Origin: CAYYWV01 sp964475385
GTDB taxonomy: Bacteria; Pseudomonadota; Alphaproteobacteria; JAAXGF01
Length of the DNA stretch: 58,375 nt
Reading direction: 5' to 3'
NCBI GenBank assembly: GCA_964475385.1
Contig: CAYYWV010000002.1
Location: 1 to 58,375, forward strand
The position numbers and the translations under genes are program-made. Positions 8,850 through 20,491 of this stretch are shown here, in pieces. Position 1 is the stretch's first letter; the number at the start of each line of letters is the position of its first letter. The notes beneath the pieces were generated by a model that had not been told where the DNA came from, made no database searches, and saw only the letters and a program-made list of their open reading frames with translations.

Positions 8850-9712
8850 TCGGGGCTCGTGTAAGCGATCTCGAGTCGGCCGCCCGGTCCCCGGTGATGG
8901 AGCCGAACTGCGAGGCCGAGCCGGTCGGCGAGGCGGCGTTCGAGCGCGCGGATATCGGCGTCGCCCGTTTCGGCCGCAGGCTTCCGACGCTTCCGCGCCG
9001 GCGCGGCGCGGGCGCGGACGAGGCGTTCGGTCTCGCGCACGCTAAGGCCCCGGCGCGCCACCTCCTGGGCGAGCGGCTCAGGATCGGGCGCGCCGAGAAG
9101 CGCGCGCGCATGGCCCGCGCTCAGCGCGCCGTCGTCGAGCATCGCCTTGATCGAAGCGGGCAGCCCGAGAAGGCGCAACATGTTGGCGACGTGGCTGCGG
9201 CTCTTGCCGACCACGCGGGCGAGCGCCTCTTGGCTGTGGCCGAATTCGTCGATCAGGCGCTGAAAGCCTTCGGCCTCTTCGAGCGGGCTCAGGTTCTCGC
9301 GTTGAATGTTCTCGATCAGCGCGACCTCGAGCGCTTCCTTGTCGTCGAGCTCGCGGACCACGACCGGGATCTCGTGCAGCTGCACGAGCTGGGCCGCGCG
9401 CCAACGCCGTTCGCCGCTGACGATTTCGTAAGCGCCCGCGACCTCGGGGTCGCGTCGAACAACCAGTGGTTGTAAAACGCCCTTGCCGCGGATCGATTCG
9501 GCAAGGGCCTTGATCTCGGCCTCGTCGAAGCGGCGGCGCGGCTGAAGGCGGCTCGGGCGCAGGAACTCGATCGGGACCGCCCGCGGGGCGGCCTCGCCCG
9601 CGCCGGCGAACACCTCGTCGGCGGCGTCGCCGAGCAGCGCCGACAGGCCCTTGGCGAGGCCGCGGCGGCGGCCGCTTTCGCCCGCGGCCTTGGGCTTGTC
9701 GGCCGCGCTCAC
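8804..9712 (-). CDS. parB: chromosome partitioning protein ParB
   Basis: A 302-residue ParB/Spo0J CTPase that loads at parS and spreads. The ParB N-terminal domain has the nucleotide-binding arginine-rich box (GERRWRAAQ) and an ENIQRENLSPLEEA segment; the central HTH is in LARVVGKSRSHVANMLRLLGLP, and the C-terminal dimerisation domain ends LDDLVRRLGG. I chose the GTG at 9712 because it overlaps the parA stop (GTGA); the frame stays open upstream inside parA but shows no ParB-like sequence there. Its target sites lie 1.4 and 3.4 kb upstream in the same operon (11084 and 13125). Confidence 0.97.
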   Translation of the reverse strand: MSAADKPKAAGESGRRRGLAKGLSALLGDAADEVFAGAGEAAPRAVPIEFLRPSRLQPRRRFDEAEIKALAESIRGKGVLQPLVVRRDPEVAGAYEIVSGERRWRAAQLVQLHEIPVVVRELDDKEALEVALIENIQRENLSPLEEAEGFQRLIDEFGHSQEALARVVGKSRSHVANMLRLLGLPASIKAMLDDGALSAGHARALLGAPDPEPLAQEVARRGLSVRETERLVRARAAPARKRRKPAAETGDADIRALERRLADRLGLAVRLHHRGPGGRLEIAYTSPDQLDDLVRRLGGDDN

Positions 9713-10530
9713 GAGGCGAGCGCGAGCCGCTCGCGCTTGAGCACCTCGCCCGCAAGGCGCAGGTAAGCGCGCGAGCCGGCGCAGTTGAGGTCGTAGAGCA
9801 GCACCGGCTTGCCGTGGGACGGAGCCTCGGTCACCCGGATGTTGCGCGGGATCACGGTCTCGTAGACCTTCTCGCCCATAAAGCTTCGGACGTCGGCGGC
9901 GACCTGATCGGAGAGGTTGTTGCGGCGGTCGTACATGGTGAGCACGACGCCGAGCATCTCGAGGGTGGGGTTGAGGTGGCGACGAACGCGCTCGACCGTC
10001 CGCAGAAGCTGGCTCAACCCTTCGAGCGCGAAGAACTCGCACTGCAAGGGCACCAAGATCGAATCGGCGGCGACCAAGGCGTTGACCGTCAACAGGCCGA
10101 GCGCCGGCGGGCAGTCGATCAGCACATAGTCGAAGGCCGCCGCCTCGCCCGCGAGCGCGCCGCGAAGCCTGAACTCACGCCGCGCGACGGCGGCGAGCTC
10201 GATCTCGGCCGCCGAAAGATCGACCTCGGACGGCAGAATGTGGAGCCCGGGCACCGCGGTCTCGCGCACCGCGTCGGCAAGCGCCGCCTCGCCCATGAGC
10301 ACGTCGTAGGAGCTCGGCCGGCGCTCCTCCCGGTCGAGACCGAGGCCGGTGCTCGCGTTGCCTTGGGGGTCGAGATCGATCAACAGCACGCGCTTGCGCA
10401 CGGCCGCGAGCGCGGTCCCGAGGTTGATCGCGGTCGTCGTTTTGCCCACCCCGCCTTTTTGGTTGGCCATCGCGATCACGCGCGCGGGCCGGCGGGCGGC
10501 GCGGTCAGGGCCGCGGGCGGCGCTCGGCAT
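9709..10530 (-). CDS. parA: chromosome partitioning ATPase ParA
   Basis: A 273-residue ParA/Soj ATPase that moves ParB-parS complexes over the nucleoid. It has the deviant Walker A NQKGGVGKTTTAINLG, a DLDPQGNAS switch and the YDRRNNLSDQV region. The ATG at 10530 overlaps the end of rsmG by 26 bp and follows AAGAGG at a reasonable distance; a shorter form from the Met just before NQKGG would also be functional. A copy of the window's TTGYATATRCAA motif lies 14-25 bp before this ATG, inside the end of rsmG. Confidence 0.97.
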   Translation of the reverse strand: MPSAARGPDRAARRPARVIAMANQKGGVGKTTTAINLGTALAAVRKRVLLIDLDPQGNASTGLGLDREERRPSSYDVLMGEAALADAVRETAVPGLHILPSEVDLSAAEIELAAVARREFRLRGALAGEAAAFDYVLIDCPPALGLLTVNALVAADSILVPLQCEFFALEGLSQLLRTVERVRRHLNPTLEMLGVVLTMYDRRNNLSDQVAADVRSFMGEKVYETVIPRNIRVTEAPSHGKPVLLYDLNCAGSRAYLRLAGEVLKRERLALAS

Positions 10531-11161
10531 TGCGGACTACCTCTTGTATATGCAAAATCGTGCCCGACGGGTCGGTCGCGCTCGGAATCCTTGTGACCCG
10601 CATTGTCCATTCTTTGGCCGCCGCGGTCAATTCCTCATCGACGCGCGCGCCCTTGAGGAAAAAGAGCTGCGTCTGCGGCCCGATGAGGCCCGCGGCGAGA
10701 TCCAAGAGCCGCGGCAATGGGGCGAGCGCGCGGGCGACGACCGCGTCGGCGGGAGCGGGGGGCAAGGACTCGATCCGGCCGCGGACCACCGACGCCGGCG
10801 CGCGCGTCTCGCGGATCGCGGTCTCGAGAAAGGCGCATTTCCGGCTGTCGGCCTCGACGAGAACGACCCCTTCGGCCCCCAGGATTGCGAGCACAAGGCC
10901 GGGGAAGCCCGCCCCGCTGCCGAGATCGACGATCCGGCGCGCGCCCGGCGGCAGAAGCGGAAAGAGCTGCGCCGAATCGAGCATGTGGCGACGCCAGAGA
11001 TCGTCGAGGCTCGCTTCCGAGACCAGGTTGATCCGCCGTCGCCAGCGCCGGAGAAGGGCGGCGTAGGCCTCGAGCCGGGCCAGTGTTTCACGTGAAACAC
11101 CGGTGGCGCGGGCGAAGCCCTCCGGGCCCATGGGCGGCTCGCGGCGTCCGCGTCCGGCCAT
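10505..11161 (-). CDS. rsmG: 16S rRNA (guanine527-N7)-methyltransferase RsmG
   Basis: A 218-residue class I methyltransferase (formerly GidB) that makes m7G527 of 16S rRNA. The SAM-binding motif IVDLGSGAGFPGLVLAI is intact, as are the RRWRRRINLVSE region and FLKGARVDEEL near the C-terminus. The frame runs on to a TTG at 11182 overlapping the mnmG stop; ATG at 11161 or 11131 are the more ordinary starts and I chose 11161. One perfect parS is embedded in the coding sequence, at GVSRET. The end overlaps parA. Confidence 0.94.
   Translation of the reverse strand: MAGRGRREPPMGPEGFARATGVSRETLARLEAYAALLRRWRRRINLVSEASLDDLWRRHMLDSAQLFPLLPPGARRIVDLGSGAGFPGLVLAILGAEGVVLVEADSRKCAFLETAIRETRAPASVVRGRIESLPPAPADAVVARALAPLPRLLDLAAGLIGPQTQLFFLKGARVDEELTAAAKEWTMRVTRIPSATDPSGTILHIQEVVRNAERRPRP
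10544..10555. repeat. TTGYATATRCAA motif, copy 1 (upstream of parA)
   Basis: Reads TTGTATATGCAA on the plus strand and TTGCATATACAA on the parA strand, a perfect fit to the imperfect palindrome consensus. It lies in the last codons of rsmG and 14 bp before the parA ATG. See the matching finding. Confidence 0.5.
11084..11099. promoter_or_regulatory. parS: parS site 1 (inside rsmG)
   Basis: Perfect 16-bp palindrome TGTTTCACGTGAAACA, the canonical chromosomal parS bound by ParB. It lies within the rsmG coding sequence near its 5' end. Confidence 0.97.
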
Positions 11162-11178
11162 CACCGGCGCGTCGCCTC

Positions 11179-13047
<1,869 letters not shown>

Positions 13048-13124
13048 GGCGCGCACTCTATGGGGGCGGCGAAAGGCTGTCAAAGCCCGCCGCAGGCTCG
13101 CTCTTGGGCGACCGAGGCCCCTGA

Positions 13125-13140
13125 TGTTTCACGTGAAACA
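13125..13140. promoter_or_regulatory. parS: parS site 2 (between mnmE and mnmG)
   Basis: Second perfect TGTTTCACGTGAAACA, ending one base before the mnmE stop codon, in the short mnmE-mnmG spacer. The two parS copies are about 2.0 kb apart, and about 10 and 12 kb from the candidate origin. Confidence 0.97.
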
Positions 13141-14481
13141 TCACTTGCCGATGCAGAACTCGGCGAAGATCGCATCGAGCACGTCCTCGACGTCGACCCG
13201 GCCCGTGATCCGGCCGAGCGCGCGGGTCGCGAGTCGCAGATCCTCGGCCGCAAGCTCGGGCGCATCCGCCGTCAGCGCGCGCGCGAGCGCCGCCCGACAG
13301 TCCTCGAGCGCCGACCGGTGGCGCTGCCGGGTCAAGGCCGGCGCCGCGGTCACGTCGAGGCGGGCGCGCAGCGCCTCGCCAAGAGCGGCGACGAGGGCGT
13401 CGATCCCAGCCCCCGTCCGGCAGGACAGCGGGATCGCGGGCCGGCCTGCGAGCGCCGCATCCGCCGCATCAGGAGTCAGCGGAGAGAGGTCGGCCTTATT
13501 GACCGCCACGATCGTATCGTCATCGACGAGCGCCCGGGTCTCGGGGTCGATCTCGGGCCAGCGCGTCGCATCGAAGACCGCAATGCGGAGATCGGCCGCC
13601 CGCGCGCGCGTGCGCGCCCGCCGCACGCCCTCCGCCTCGATCTCGTCCATTGCCGCCCGCAACCCCGCGGTGTCGACGAGCGTCGCCGGAAAGCCCGCGA
13701 TCTCCATCTCGACCTCGATCACGTCGCGGGTGGTGCCGGCGCGGGTCGAGACGATCGCCGCGTCGCGGCCCGCAAGCCGGTTGAGCAGGCTCGACTTGCC
13801 GACGTTGGGCGCGCCGACGATGACTACGAGCGCGCCTTCGCGCAGCCGCTCGCCCCGGCCTTTGTCATCCAGATGTTGGGTTATTTCATCCAACACACAC
13901 GAGATATCGTCTACCACCGCCGAATCCAAAGTCTCCGGAAGGTCTTCGTCCGGAAAATCGATCGCCGCCTCGGCGCGGGCGAGCGCGCGCAAGAGCCGCT
14001 CCCGCCAACGCTCGTAGACCGCGGCGAGCGCGCCTTCCGCCTGGCGCAGCGCCTGGCGGCGCTGGGCCTCGGTCTCGGCGGCGATGAGGTCGGCGAGCCC
14101 CTCGACCGCCGTGAGGTCGAGCCGCCCGTTGTCGAAGGCGCGGCGGGTGAACGCGCCGGGTTCGGCCGGACGCAGGCCCGGGATCGCGGCGAGCGCGCCG
14201 AGCACCGCCTCGACCACGGCGCGGCCGCCGTGGAGGTGAAGCTCGGCCATGTCCTCGCCGGTGTAGCTGGCGGGCCCCGGCAGCCAGAGAACGAGAGCGT
14301 CGTCGAGCGGCGCGCCGTCGGCCGCGCGCAGCCGGCGCAGGCTCGCCCGCCGCGGGGGCGGCACGTCCCCGGCGAGCGCGTTGAGCGCGGCGGATGCGCG
14401 CGGCCCCGAGATCCGGATCACCGCGATCGCCGCCCGTCCCGGGGCGGTGGCCGGGGCGAAGATGGTCACGCCGTCCTTCAA
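13141..14481 (-). CDS. mnmE: tRNA modification GTPase MnmE
   Basis: A 446-residue MnmE (TrmE), the partner of MnmG in wobble-uridine modification. It has the N-terminal folate-binding domain (TIFAPATAPGRAAIAVIRISG), a helical domain and an inserted G domain with P-loop GAPNVGKSSLLNR, DTAGLR and NKAD. It ends in FCIGK, the C-terminal CIGK signature whose Cys is catalytically important. First gene of the mnmE-mnmG-rsmG-parA-parB run. In many alphaproteobacteria rho lies directly upstream of it; here about 4.5 kb separates them. Confidence 0.97.
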   Translation of the reverse strand: MKDGVTIFAPATAPGRAAIAVIRISGPRASAALNALAGDVPPPRRASLRRLRAADGAPLDDALVLWLPGPASYTGEDMAELHLHGGRAVVEAVLGALAAIPGLRPAEPGAFTRRAFDNGRLDLTAVEGLADLIAAETEAQRRQALRQAEGALAAVYERWRERLLRALARAEAAIDFPDEDLPETLDSAVVDDISCVLDEITQHLDDKGRGERLREGALVVIVGAPNVGKSSLLNRLAGRDAAIVSTRAGTTRDVIEVEMEIAGFPATLVDTAGLRAAMDEIEAEGVRRARTRARAADLRIAVFDATRWPEIDPETRALVDDDTIVAVNKADLSPLTPDAADAALAGRPAIPLSCRTGAGIDALVAALGEALRARLDVTAAPALTRQRHRSALEDCRAALARALTADAPELAAEDLRLATRALGRITGRVDVEDVLDAIFAEFCIGK

Positions 14482-14512
14482 CGCGAATAACGCCGCAGGC
14501 TGTTTCCCCGCC

Positions 14513-14875
14513 CTACCGGGGCGGCGCTGTCGTTTCGGGCGACAGCATCAGGCGCGCCGCCCGGCCGCCTTCGACGAGGTGGCGCACAAGAATCTCCTCG
14601 ATGTCCTCGATGGTTTCATAGCGATACCAGACCCCTTCGGGGTAGACCACCATGGTCGGCCCGAGCTCGCACCGATCGAGGCAGCCCGATGCGTTGATCC
14701 GCACCCTTTCGAGCCCAAGCTCCTTGACTCGCGCCTTGAGATAGTTGCGCAGCCGCACCGCGCCCTTGGCGCTGCACGAGCCGCGCGGATGGCCCTCGGG
14801 CCGCATGTTGACGCAGCAAAAGACATGGACCCGGTAATAGAGCGGAGGATCGCCGCGCGCGGAGGTCGCGTCCAT
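14513..14875 (-). CDS. thioredoxin-like [2Fe-2S] ferredoxin domain protein
   Basis: A 120-residue protein resembling the stand-alone thioredoxin-like [2Fe-2S] ferredoxins related to NuoE. The HVFCCVNMRPEGHPRGSC block (Cys20/21 and Cys34) and ASGCLDRCELGPTMVVYPEG (Cys65 and Cys69) supply a plausible four-cysteine cluster ligand set, followed by WYRYETIEDIEEILVRHL. The likely role is electron transfer or cluster handling in the cytoplasm; the partner is unknown. It is on the same strand as mnmE and the DUF6489 gene. Confidence 0.85.
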   Translation of the reverse strand: MDATSARGDPPLYYRVHVFCCVNMRPEGHPRGSCSAKGAVRLRNYLKARVKELGLERVRINASGCLDRCELGPTMVVYPEGVWYRYETIEDIEEILVRHLVEGGRAARLMLSPETTAPPR

Positions 14876-14893
14876 AGGCGTTCGCCCGTCCGT

Positions 14894-15151
14894 TCAGCCC
14901 TTGTTAGGCTCGGCGTCGGCCGTCTTGCCCGCGGCGGCCTCGCGCCAGATCTTTTGCCATTGCTCCCACGCGGCGAGGCCTTGGGGAGCCCAGGCTTTGA
15001 AGAAAGCGTCCGCGTCCAGACCCGCAAGGGCCTCGTCCATGCGCGTGCGCGCCGCGGCGAGAAAGGCCTCGTGCAGCGGCGCGACGTCGGGCAGGCCGAA
15101 AAGGCGGCGCGCCTCCTCGGGCGTACAGTCGATGTTGACAGTGATCTTCAT
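14894..15151 (-). CDS. DUF6489 family protein
   Basis: A small 85-residue protein starting MKITVNIDCTPEEARRLFGLPDV and continuing with an amphipathic, Trp-rich helix (FFKAW, WEQWQKIW). I recognise it as the alphaproteobacterial DUF6489 type, often seen near polyhydroxyalkanoate or phasin genes; its function is not established. The frame is open upstream to 15274, but the ATG at 15151 gives the family N-terminus. The ferredoxin-like gene follows 18 bp downstream. No signal peptide or membrane segment. Confidence 0.78.
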   Translation of the reverse strand: MKITVNIDCTPEEARRLFGLPDVAPLHEAFLAAARTRMDEALAGLDADAFFKAWAPQGLAAWEQWQKIWREAAAGKTADAEPNKG

Positions 15152-15293
15152 CGCTCTGATTCTCCCGGCGCAAGGTGGAAGGCGCTGGACGGTCTTGCCC
15201 AGGGCGCGCCTGCGCCCCATTTGACGCAAATTAGGCCAAGCGCTGCCCTCCGGCAACGCCTGCGCGCAAGTCAAATGGTCCGGTCCTGCCGCG

Positions 15294-17326
<2,033 letters not shown>

Positions 17327-17327
<1 letters not shown>

Positions 17328-17350
17328 CGGAGCGGCGCGGCCGGCTCCGT
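17327..17350 (+). terminator. hairpin at the end of the DUF255 gene
   Basis: ACGGAGC and GCTCCGT are perfect 7-bp arms around a G+C-rich 10-base loop, starting at the last base of the stop codon. No T run follows, so it is at best a weak or Rho-assisted terminator. Confidence 0.3.
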
Positions 17351-17451
17351 CGTGACAGGCTTCGGCGAGCGCGCTAGGATCGCCCCGTCGCCCGGCGGCG
17401 GCGCTGCCGGCCGGGCCGGTTTTCGCGCTTATGATCTCGCGGGAGGAACCC

Positions 17452-18429
17452 ATGACGCGCGCCATCCGCATTCACGAGACCGGCGGACCCGAAGCGCTTC
17501 GCTGGGAGGACGTCGACGTCGGCGCCCCGGGACCGGGCGAGATCCGGGTTCGCCATACGGCGATCGGTCTCAATTTCATCGACGTTTACCTGCGCAGCGG
17601 GCTCTATCCTTTGCCCGGGCTTCCCGCCGTCCTCGGCATGGAAGCGGCCGGCGTGGTCGAAGCGGTCGGCCCCGGGGTCGAGCGGCCGGCCGTAGGCGAC
17701 CGCGTGGCTTACGCCGCCATGCCGCCCGGCGCTTACGCGGAAGCGCGCATCATGCCCGCCGACCGGGTGGTGACGCTGCCCGATGCGATCGACGACCGCA
17801 CCGCCGCGGCCATGATGCTCAAGGGCATGACCGCAGAGTACCTCCTGCGCCGGACCTTTCGCGTCAAGGAAGGCGACGCGATCCTGTTCCACGCCGCCGC
17901 CGGCGGCGTCGGACTGATCGCTTGCCAGTGGGCCAAGATCCTCGGCGCGACGGTCATCGGCACCGTGGGAACGCGCGAGAAAGCCGAGAAGGCGCGCGCC
18001 CACGGCTGCGACCACCCGATCGTCACGACCGAGGAGGACTTCGTCGCCCGGGTCCGCGAGATCACCGACGGCGAAGGCTGCGCGGTGGTCTACGATTCGA
18101 TCGGCAAGGACACCTTCGAGGGCTCTCTCGACTGCTTGGCCCCGCGCGGCATGTTGGTGCTGTTCGGCCAGTCCTCGGGCCCGGTGCCGCCGTTCGACGC
18201 CGGCGTGCTCGCGGCCAAGGGCTCGCTCTACCTCACCCGGCCTTCGCTGTTCCACTACACGGCCACGCGCGAGGAGCTCGATTCTTGCGCCTCCGCGCTG
18301 TTCGAGGTCGTCGCCGCGGGCAAAGTCGCCATCACCATCGGCCAAACCTATCCGCTCGCCGAGACGGCGCAGGCGCACCGCGATCTCGAAGCGCGCCGGA
18401 CGACGGGCTCGACCGTCCTCTTGCCCTGA
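17452..18429 (+). CDS. NADPH:quinone oxidoreductase (zinc-free MDR family)
   Basis: A 325-residue medium-chain dehydrogenase/reductase of the quinone oxidoreductase (QOR/zeta-crystallin) type. Features are the GroES-like N-terminal half (GLNFIDVYLRSGLYP, PAVLGMEAAGVVEAVG), the nucleotide-binding motif HAAAGGVGLIACQWAKILGA, and no catalytic-zinc ligands. It would reduce quinones or related electrophiles with NADPH in the cytoplasm. The ATG at 17452, preceded by GGGAGGA, is the best start. A MarR regulator gene follows 75 bp downstream on the same strand, a pairing often seen for quinone/oxidant detoxification. Confidence 0.93.
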   Translation: MTRAIRIHETGGPEALRWEDVDVGAPGPGEIRVRHTAIGLNFIDVYLRSGLYPLPGLPAVLGMEAAGVVEAVGPGVERPAVGDRVAYAAMPPGAYAEARIMPADRVVTLPDAIDDRTAAAMMLKGMTAEYLLRRTFRVKEGDAILFHAAAGGVGLIACQWAKILGATVIGTVGTREKAEKARAHGCDHPIVTTEEDFVARVREITDGEGCAVVYDSIGKDTFEGSLDCLAPRGMLVLFGQSSGPVPPFDAGVLAAKGSLYLTRPSLFHYTATREELDSCASALFEVVAAGKVAITIGQTYPLAETAQAHRDLEARRTTGSTVLLP

Positions 18430-18468
18430 GTTCGGACCCGAACGCAGAAGGCGCCCGGCGCGCCGCTC

Positions 18469-18497
18469 TTGCGCCCGCGCGCAGAACGTTGCATATA
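18469..18497 (+). promoter_or_regulatory. putative marR promoter overlapping a TTGYATATRCAA site
   Basis: TTGCGC and CATATA are 17 bp apart, with the -10 only 7 bp before the marR ATG, so the transcript would be leaderless or nearly so. The -10 lies inside copy 2 of the window's palindromic motif, as expected for autorepression. Confidence 0.4.
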
Positions 18498-18500
18498 CCC
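18489..18500. repeat. TTGYATATRCAA motif, copy 2 (at the marR start)
   Basis: TTGCATATACCC; the left half matches the consensus and the right half is degenerate. It sits 5 bp before the marR ATG and contains the proposed -10 box. Confidence 0.45.
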
Positions 18501-18504
18501 ATTC

Positions 18505-18966
18505 ATGGTGGAACGATTGCTCGGTTCCGCGCTTGCCGAACGCCCGGCCGAGGTGCTCGCCGCTTGCTTGTGCACCAACCTGCGCAAGGCCTCGCGGGTC
18601 GCGACCCAACGCTTCGACGCCGCCCTCAAGACCTGCGGCGTGACCGCCAATCAGCTCGCCCTTCTCCTCGCCTGCGCCGAGCCCGAAGGCGTCACGACGG
18701 CTGCGATCTCGACGGCGTTGGCCGTCGACCGCTCGACGCTGACGCGGACCCTGCGGCCCTTGGTCGAGAGCGGATTGATCGCGCGCGATGCGCGCGCGCG
18801 GCCGCATCGATATCGTTTGACCGAGCTTGGACGCGAGCGCGTCGCGGAAGCGCTCCCTCTCTGGGCGGCGGCCGAACGCGCGCTCGCCGAGGCGCTCGGA
18901 TGGGAGACCACGGCGCGGCTCCTCGCCGATCTCGGCCGGGTGGCCGCAAGCCCCAATGACGGCTGA
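18505..18966 (+). CDS. MarR-family transcriptional regulator
   Basis: A 153-residue winged-helix protein of MarR type. The recognition region is in VTTAAISTALAVDRSTLTRTLRPLVESGLI, followed by the wing (RDARARPHRYRLTELG) and flanking dimerisation helices. Several cysteines (Cys22 and Cys24 in CLC, plus ones in KTCG and LACAEP) could allow redox sensing, but this is inference. The start at 18505 has no Shine-Dalgarno sequence, consistent with a leaderless message. It lies downstream of a quinone oxidoreductase gene and is flanked by two copies of a palindromic motif, making self-binding a reasonable hypothesis. Confidence 0.9.
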   Translation: MVERLLGSALAERPAEVLAACLCTNLRKASRVATQRFDAALKTCGVTANQLALLLACAEPEGVTTAAISTALAVDRSTLTRTLRPLVESGLIARDARARPHRYRLTELGRERVAEALPLWAAAERALAEALGWETTARLLADLGRVAASPNDG

Positions 18967-18985
18967 ACCGGCCGCTTCTTCAATC

Positions 18986-18997
18986 TTGTATATGCAG
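18986..18997. repeat. TTGYATATRCAA motif, copy 3 (marR/rho gap)
   Basis: TTGTATATGCAG, one mismatch to the consensus, in the 44-bp gap between the convergent marR and rho genes. Confidence 0.5.
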
Positions 18998-19010
18998 GAA
19001 CGCGGCGCGC

Positions 19011-20267
19011 TCAGGCGTTCATCGAATCGAAGAACTCGGCGTTGTTCTTGGTGCTTTTGAGCTTATCCAGCAGGAACTCCATGGCGTCGATCGGGCCCAT
19101 GGGCATCAGAATGCGGCGAAGCACCCACATCTTCGACAGCACCGCCTTGTCGACCAGCAGCTCCTCCTTGCGGGTGCCCGACTTGCTGATATCGATGGCC
19201 GGGAAGGTGCGCTTGTCGGCGAGCTTCCGGTCCATGACGATCTCTGAGTTGCCGGTGCCTTTGAACTCCTCGAAGATGACCTCGTCCATGCGCGAGCCGG
19301 TGTCGATCAACGCGGTCGCGATAATGGTCAGCGAGCCGCCGCCCTCGATATTGCGGGCGGCGCCGAAAAAGCGCTTGGGCCGTTGCAGCGCGTTGGCGTC
19401 GACGCCGCCTGTGAGCACCTTGCCCGACGACGGCACCACCGTGTTGTAGGCGCGCGCGAGGCGGGTGATCGAATCGAGCAGGATCAGCACGTCGCGCTTG
19501 TGCTCGACGAGACGCTTCGCCTTCTCGATCACCATCTCGGCGACCTGGACGTGGCGCGTGGCCGGCTCGTCGAAGGTCGAGCTCACCACCTCGCCCTTGA
19601 CCGAGCGCTGCATGTCCGTGACCTCTTCGGGCCGCTCGTCGATCAGAAGAACGATGAGGTAGACCTCGGGGTGATTGACGGCCACCGCATGGGCGATGTT
19701 CTGCATGAGCACCGTCTTGCCCGCCCGCGGCGGCGAGACGAGAAGCGCGCGCTGGCCCTTGCCGAGGGGCGCGACAAGCTCGATCACGCGGGTCGAAAGA
19801 TCCTTGGTCGATCCGTCCTCGACCTCGAGATGAAGGCGCTCTTCGGGGTAAAGCGGCGTGAGGTTGTCGAAATTGACGCGGTGGCGCGCCGCTTCGGGCG
19901 GATCGAAGTTGATGGTGTTGACCTTGAGCAGCGCAAAATAACGCTCGCCGTTCTTTGGAGCGCGAATCTGGCCCTCGACCGTATCCCCGGTCCGCAGCGA
20001 AAAGCGCCGAATCTGGCTGGGCGAAACGTAAATGTCATCGGGGCCCGGCAGATAATTGGCCTCGGGCGCGCGGAGAAAGCCGAAGCCGTCCTGAAGGATC
20101 TCGAGAACCCCTTCGCCGTGAATCGCCGTGTTGTTCTCGGCAAGCTGCTTGAGGATCGCAAACATCAGATCCTGTTTGCGCAGCATGCTCGCGTTCTCGA
20201 CGCCGAGCTCTTCGGCGTAAGAGAGAAGGTCTTCGGGCGACTTGAGCTTGAGCGCTTTCAGATTCAT
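19011..20267 (-). CDS. rho: transcription termination factor Rho
   Basis: A 418-residue hexameric RNA helicase that ends transcription. It has the N-terminal Rho domain (LKSPEDLLSYAEELGVENAS), the cold-shock-like RNA-binding fold (GVLEILQDGFGFLRAPEANY), Walker A SPPRAGKTVLMQ, Walker B region VLILLDSITRLARAYN, and the Q/R loops. Full length. The 224-bp upstream gap holds a possible promoter and a CtrA-type site. Rho often autoregulates through its leader; nothing in the sequence proves that here. Confidence 0.98.
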   Translation of the reverse strand: MNLKALKLKSPEDLLSYAEELGVENASMLRKQDLMFAILKQLAENNTAIHGEGVLEILQDGFGFLRAPEANYLPGPDDIYVSPSQIRRFSLRTGDTVEGQIRAPKNGERYFALLKVNTINFDPPEAARHRVNFDNLTPLYPEERLHLEVEDGSTKDLSTRVIELVAPLGKGQRALLVSPPRAGKTVLMQNIAHAVAVNHPEVYLIVLLIDERPEEVTDMQRSVKGEVVSSTFDEPATRHVQVAEMVIEKAKRLVEHKRDVLILLDSITRLARAYNTVVPSSGKVLTGGVDANALQRPKRFFGAARNIEGGGSLTIIATALIDTGSRMDEVIFEEFKGTGNSEIVMDRKLADKRTFPAIDISKSGTRKEELLVDKAVLSKMWVLRRILMPMGPIDAMEFLLDKLKSTKNNAEFFDSMNA

Positions 20268-20348
20268 GGCTGGAACGTCGAAGGATAAGGAGGGAAGTCG
20301 GCGGAACGGAAGACCCCGCCCCGGCGCGGGAATGTGGGGATATGCGGT

Positions 20349-20378
20349 GTTACACCACTTCCGTTAATGGCTCGTTAA
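20349..20378 (-). promoter_or_regulatory. putative rho promoter
   Basis: On the minus strand TTAACG and TGTAAC are 18 bp apart, about 80-110 bp before the rho ATG. An 11-bp palindrome GGTGTTACACC (20346-20356) overlaps the -10 and a CtrA-type repeat overlaps the -35. Moderate consensus match only. Confidence 0.35.
20363..20378 (-). promoter_or_regulatory. CtrA-type binding motif upstream of rho
   Basis: On the minus strand TTAA-N7-TTAAC (TTAACGAGCCATTAAC) fits the published CtrA consensus exactly. It lies about 100 bp upstream of rho and overlaps the proposed -35 box. Confidence 0.45.
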
Positions 20379-20491
20379 GGCTATTCGATGGTTGTCCGGC
20401 GAGGCGTCCCGGCGCGACAGTCTCTGCGCTCTCGCCAAAGGAAAGCGACCCAACAGTAACGGGACCGGAGACCCCGAGTCAAACGGCGCGT

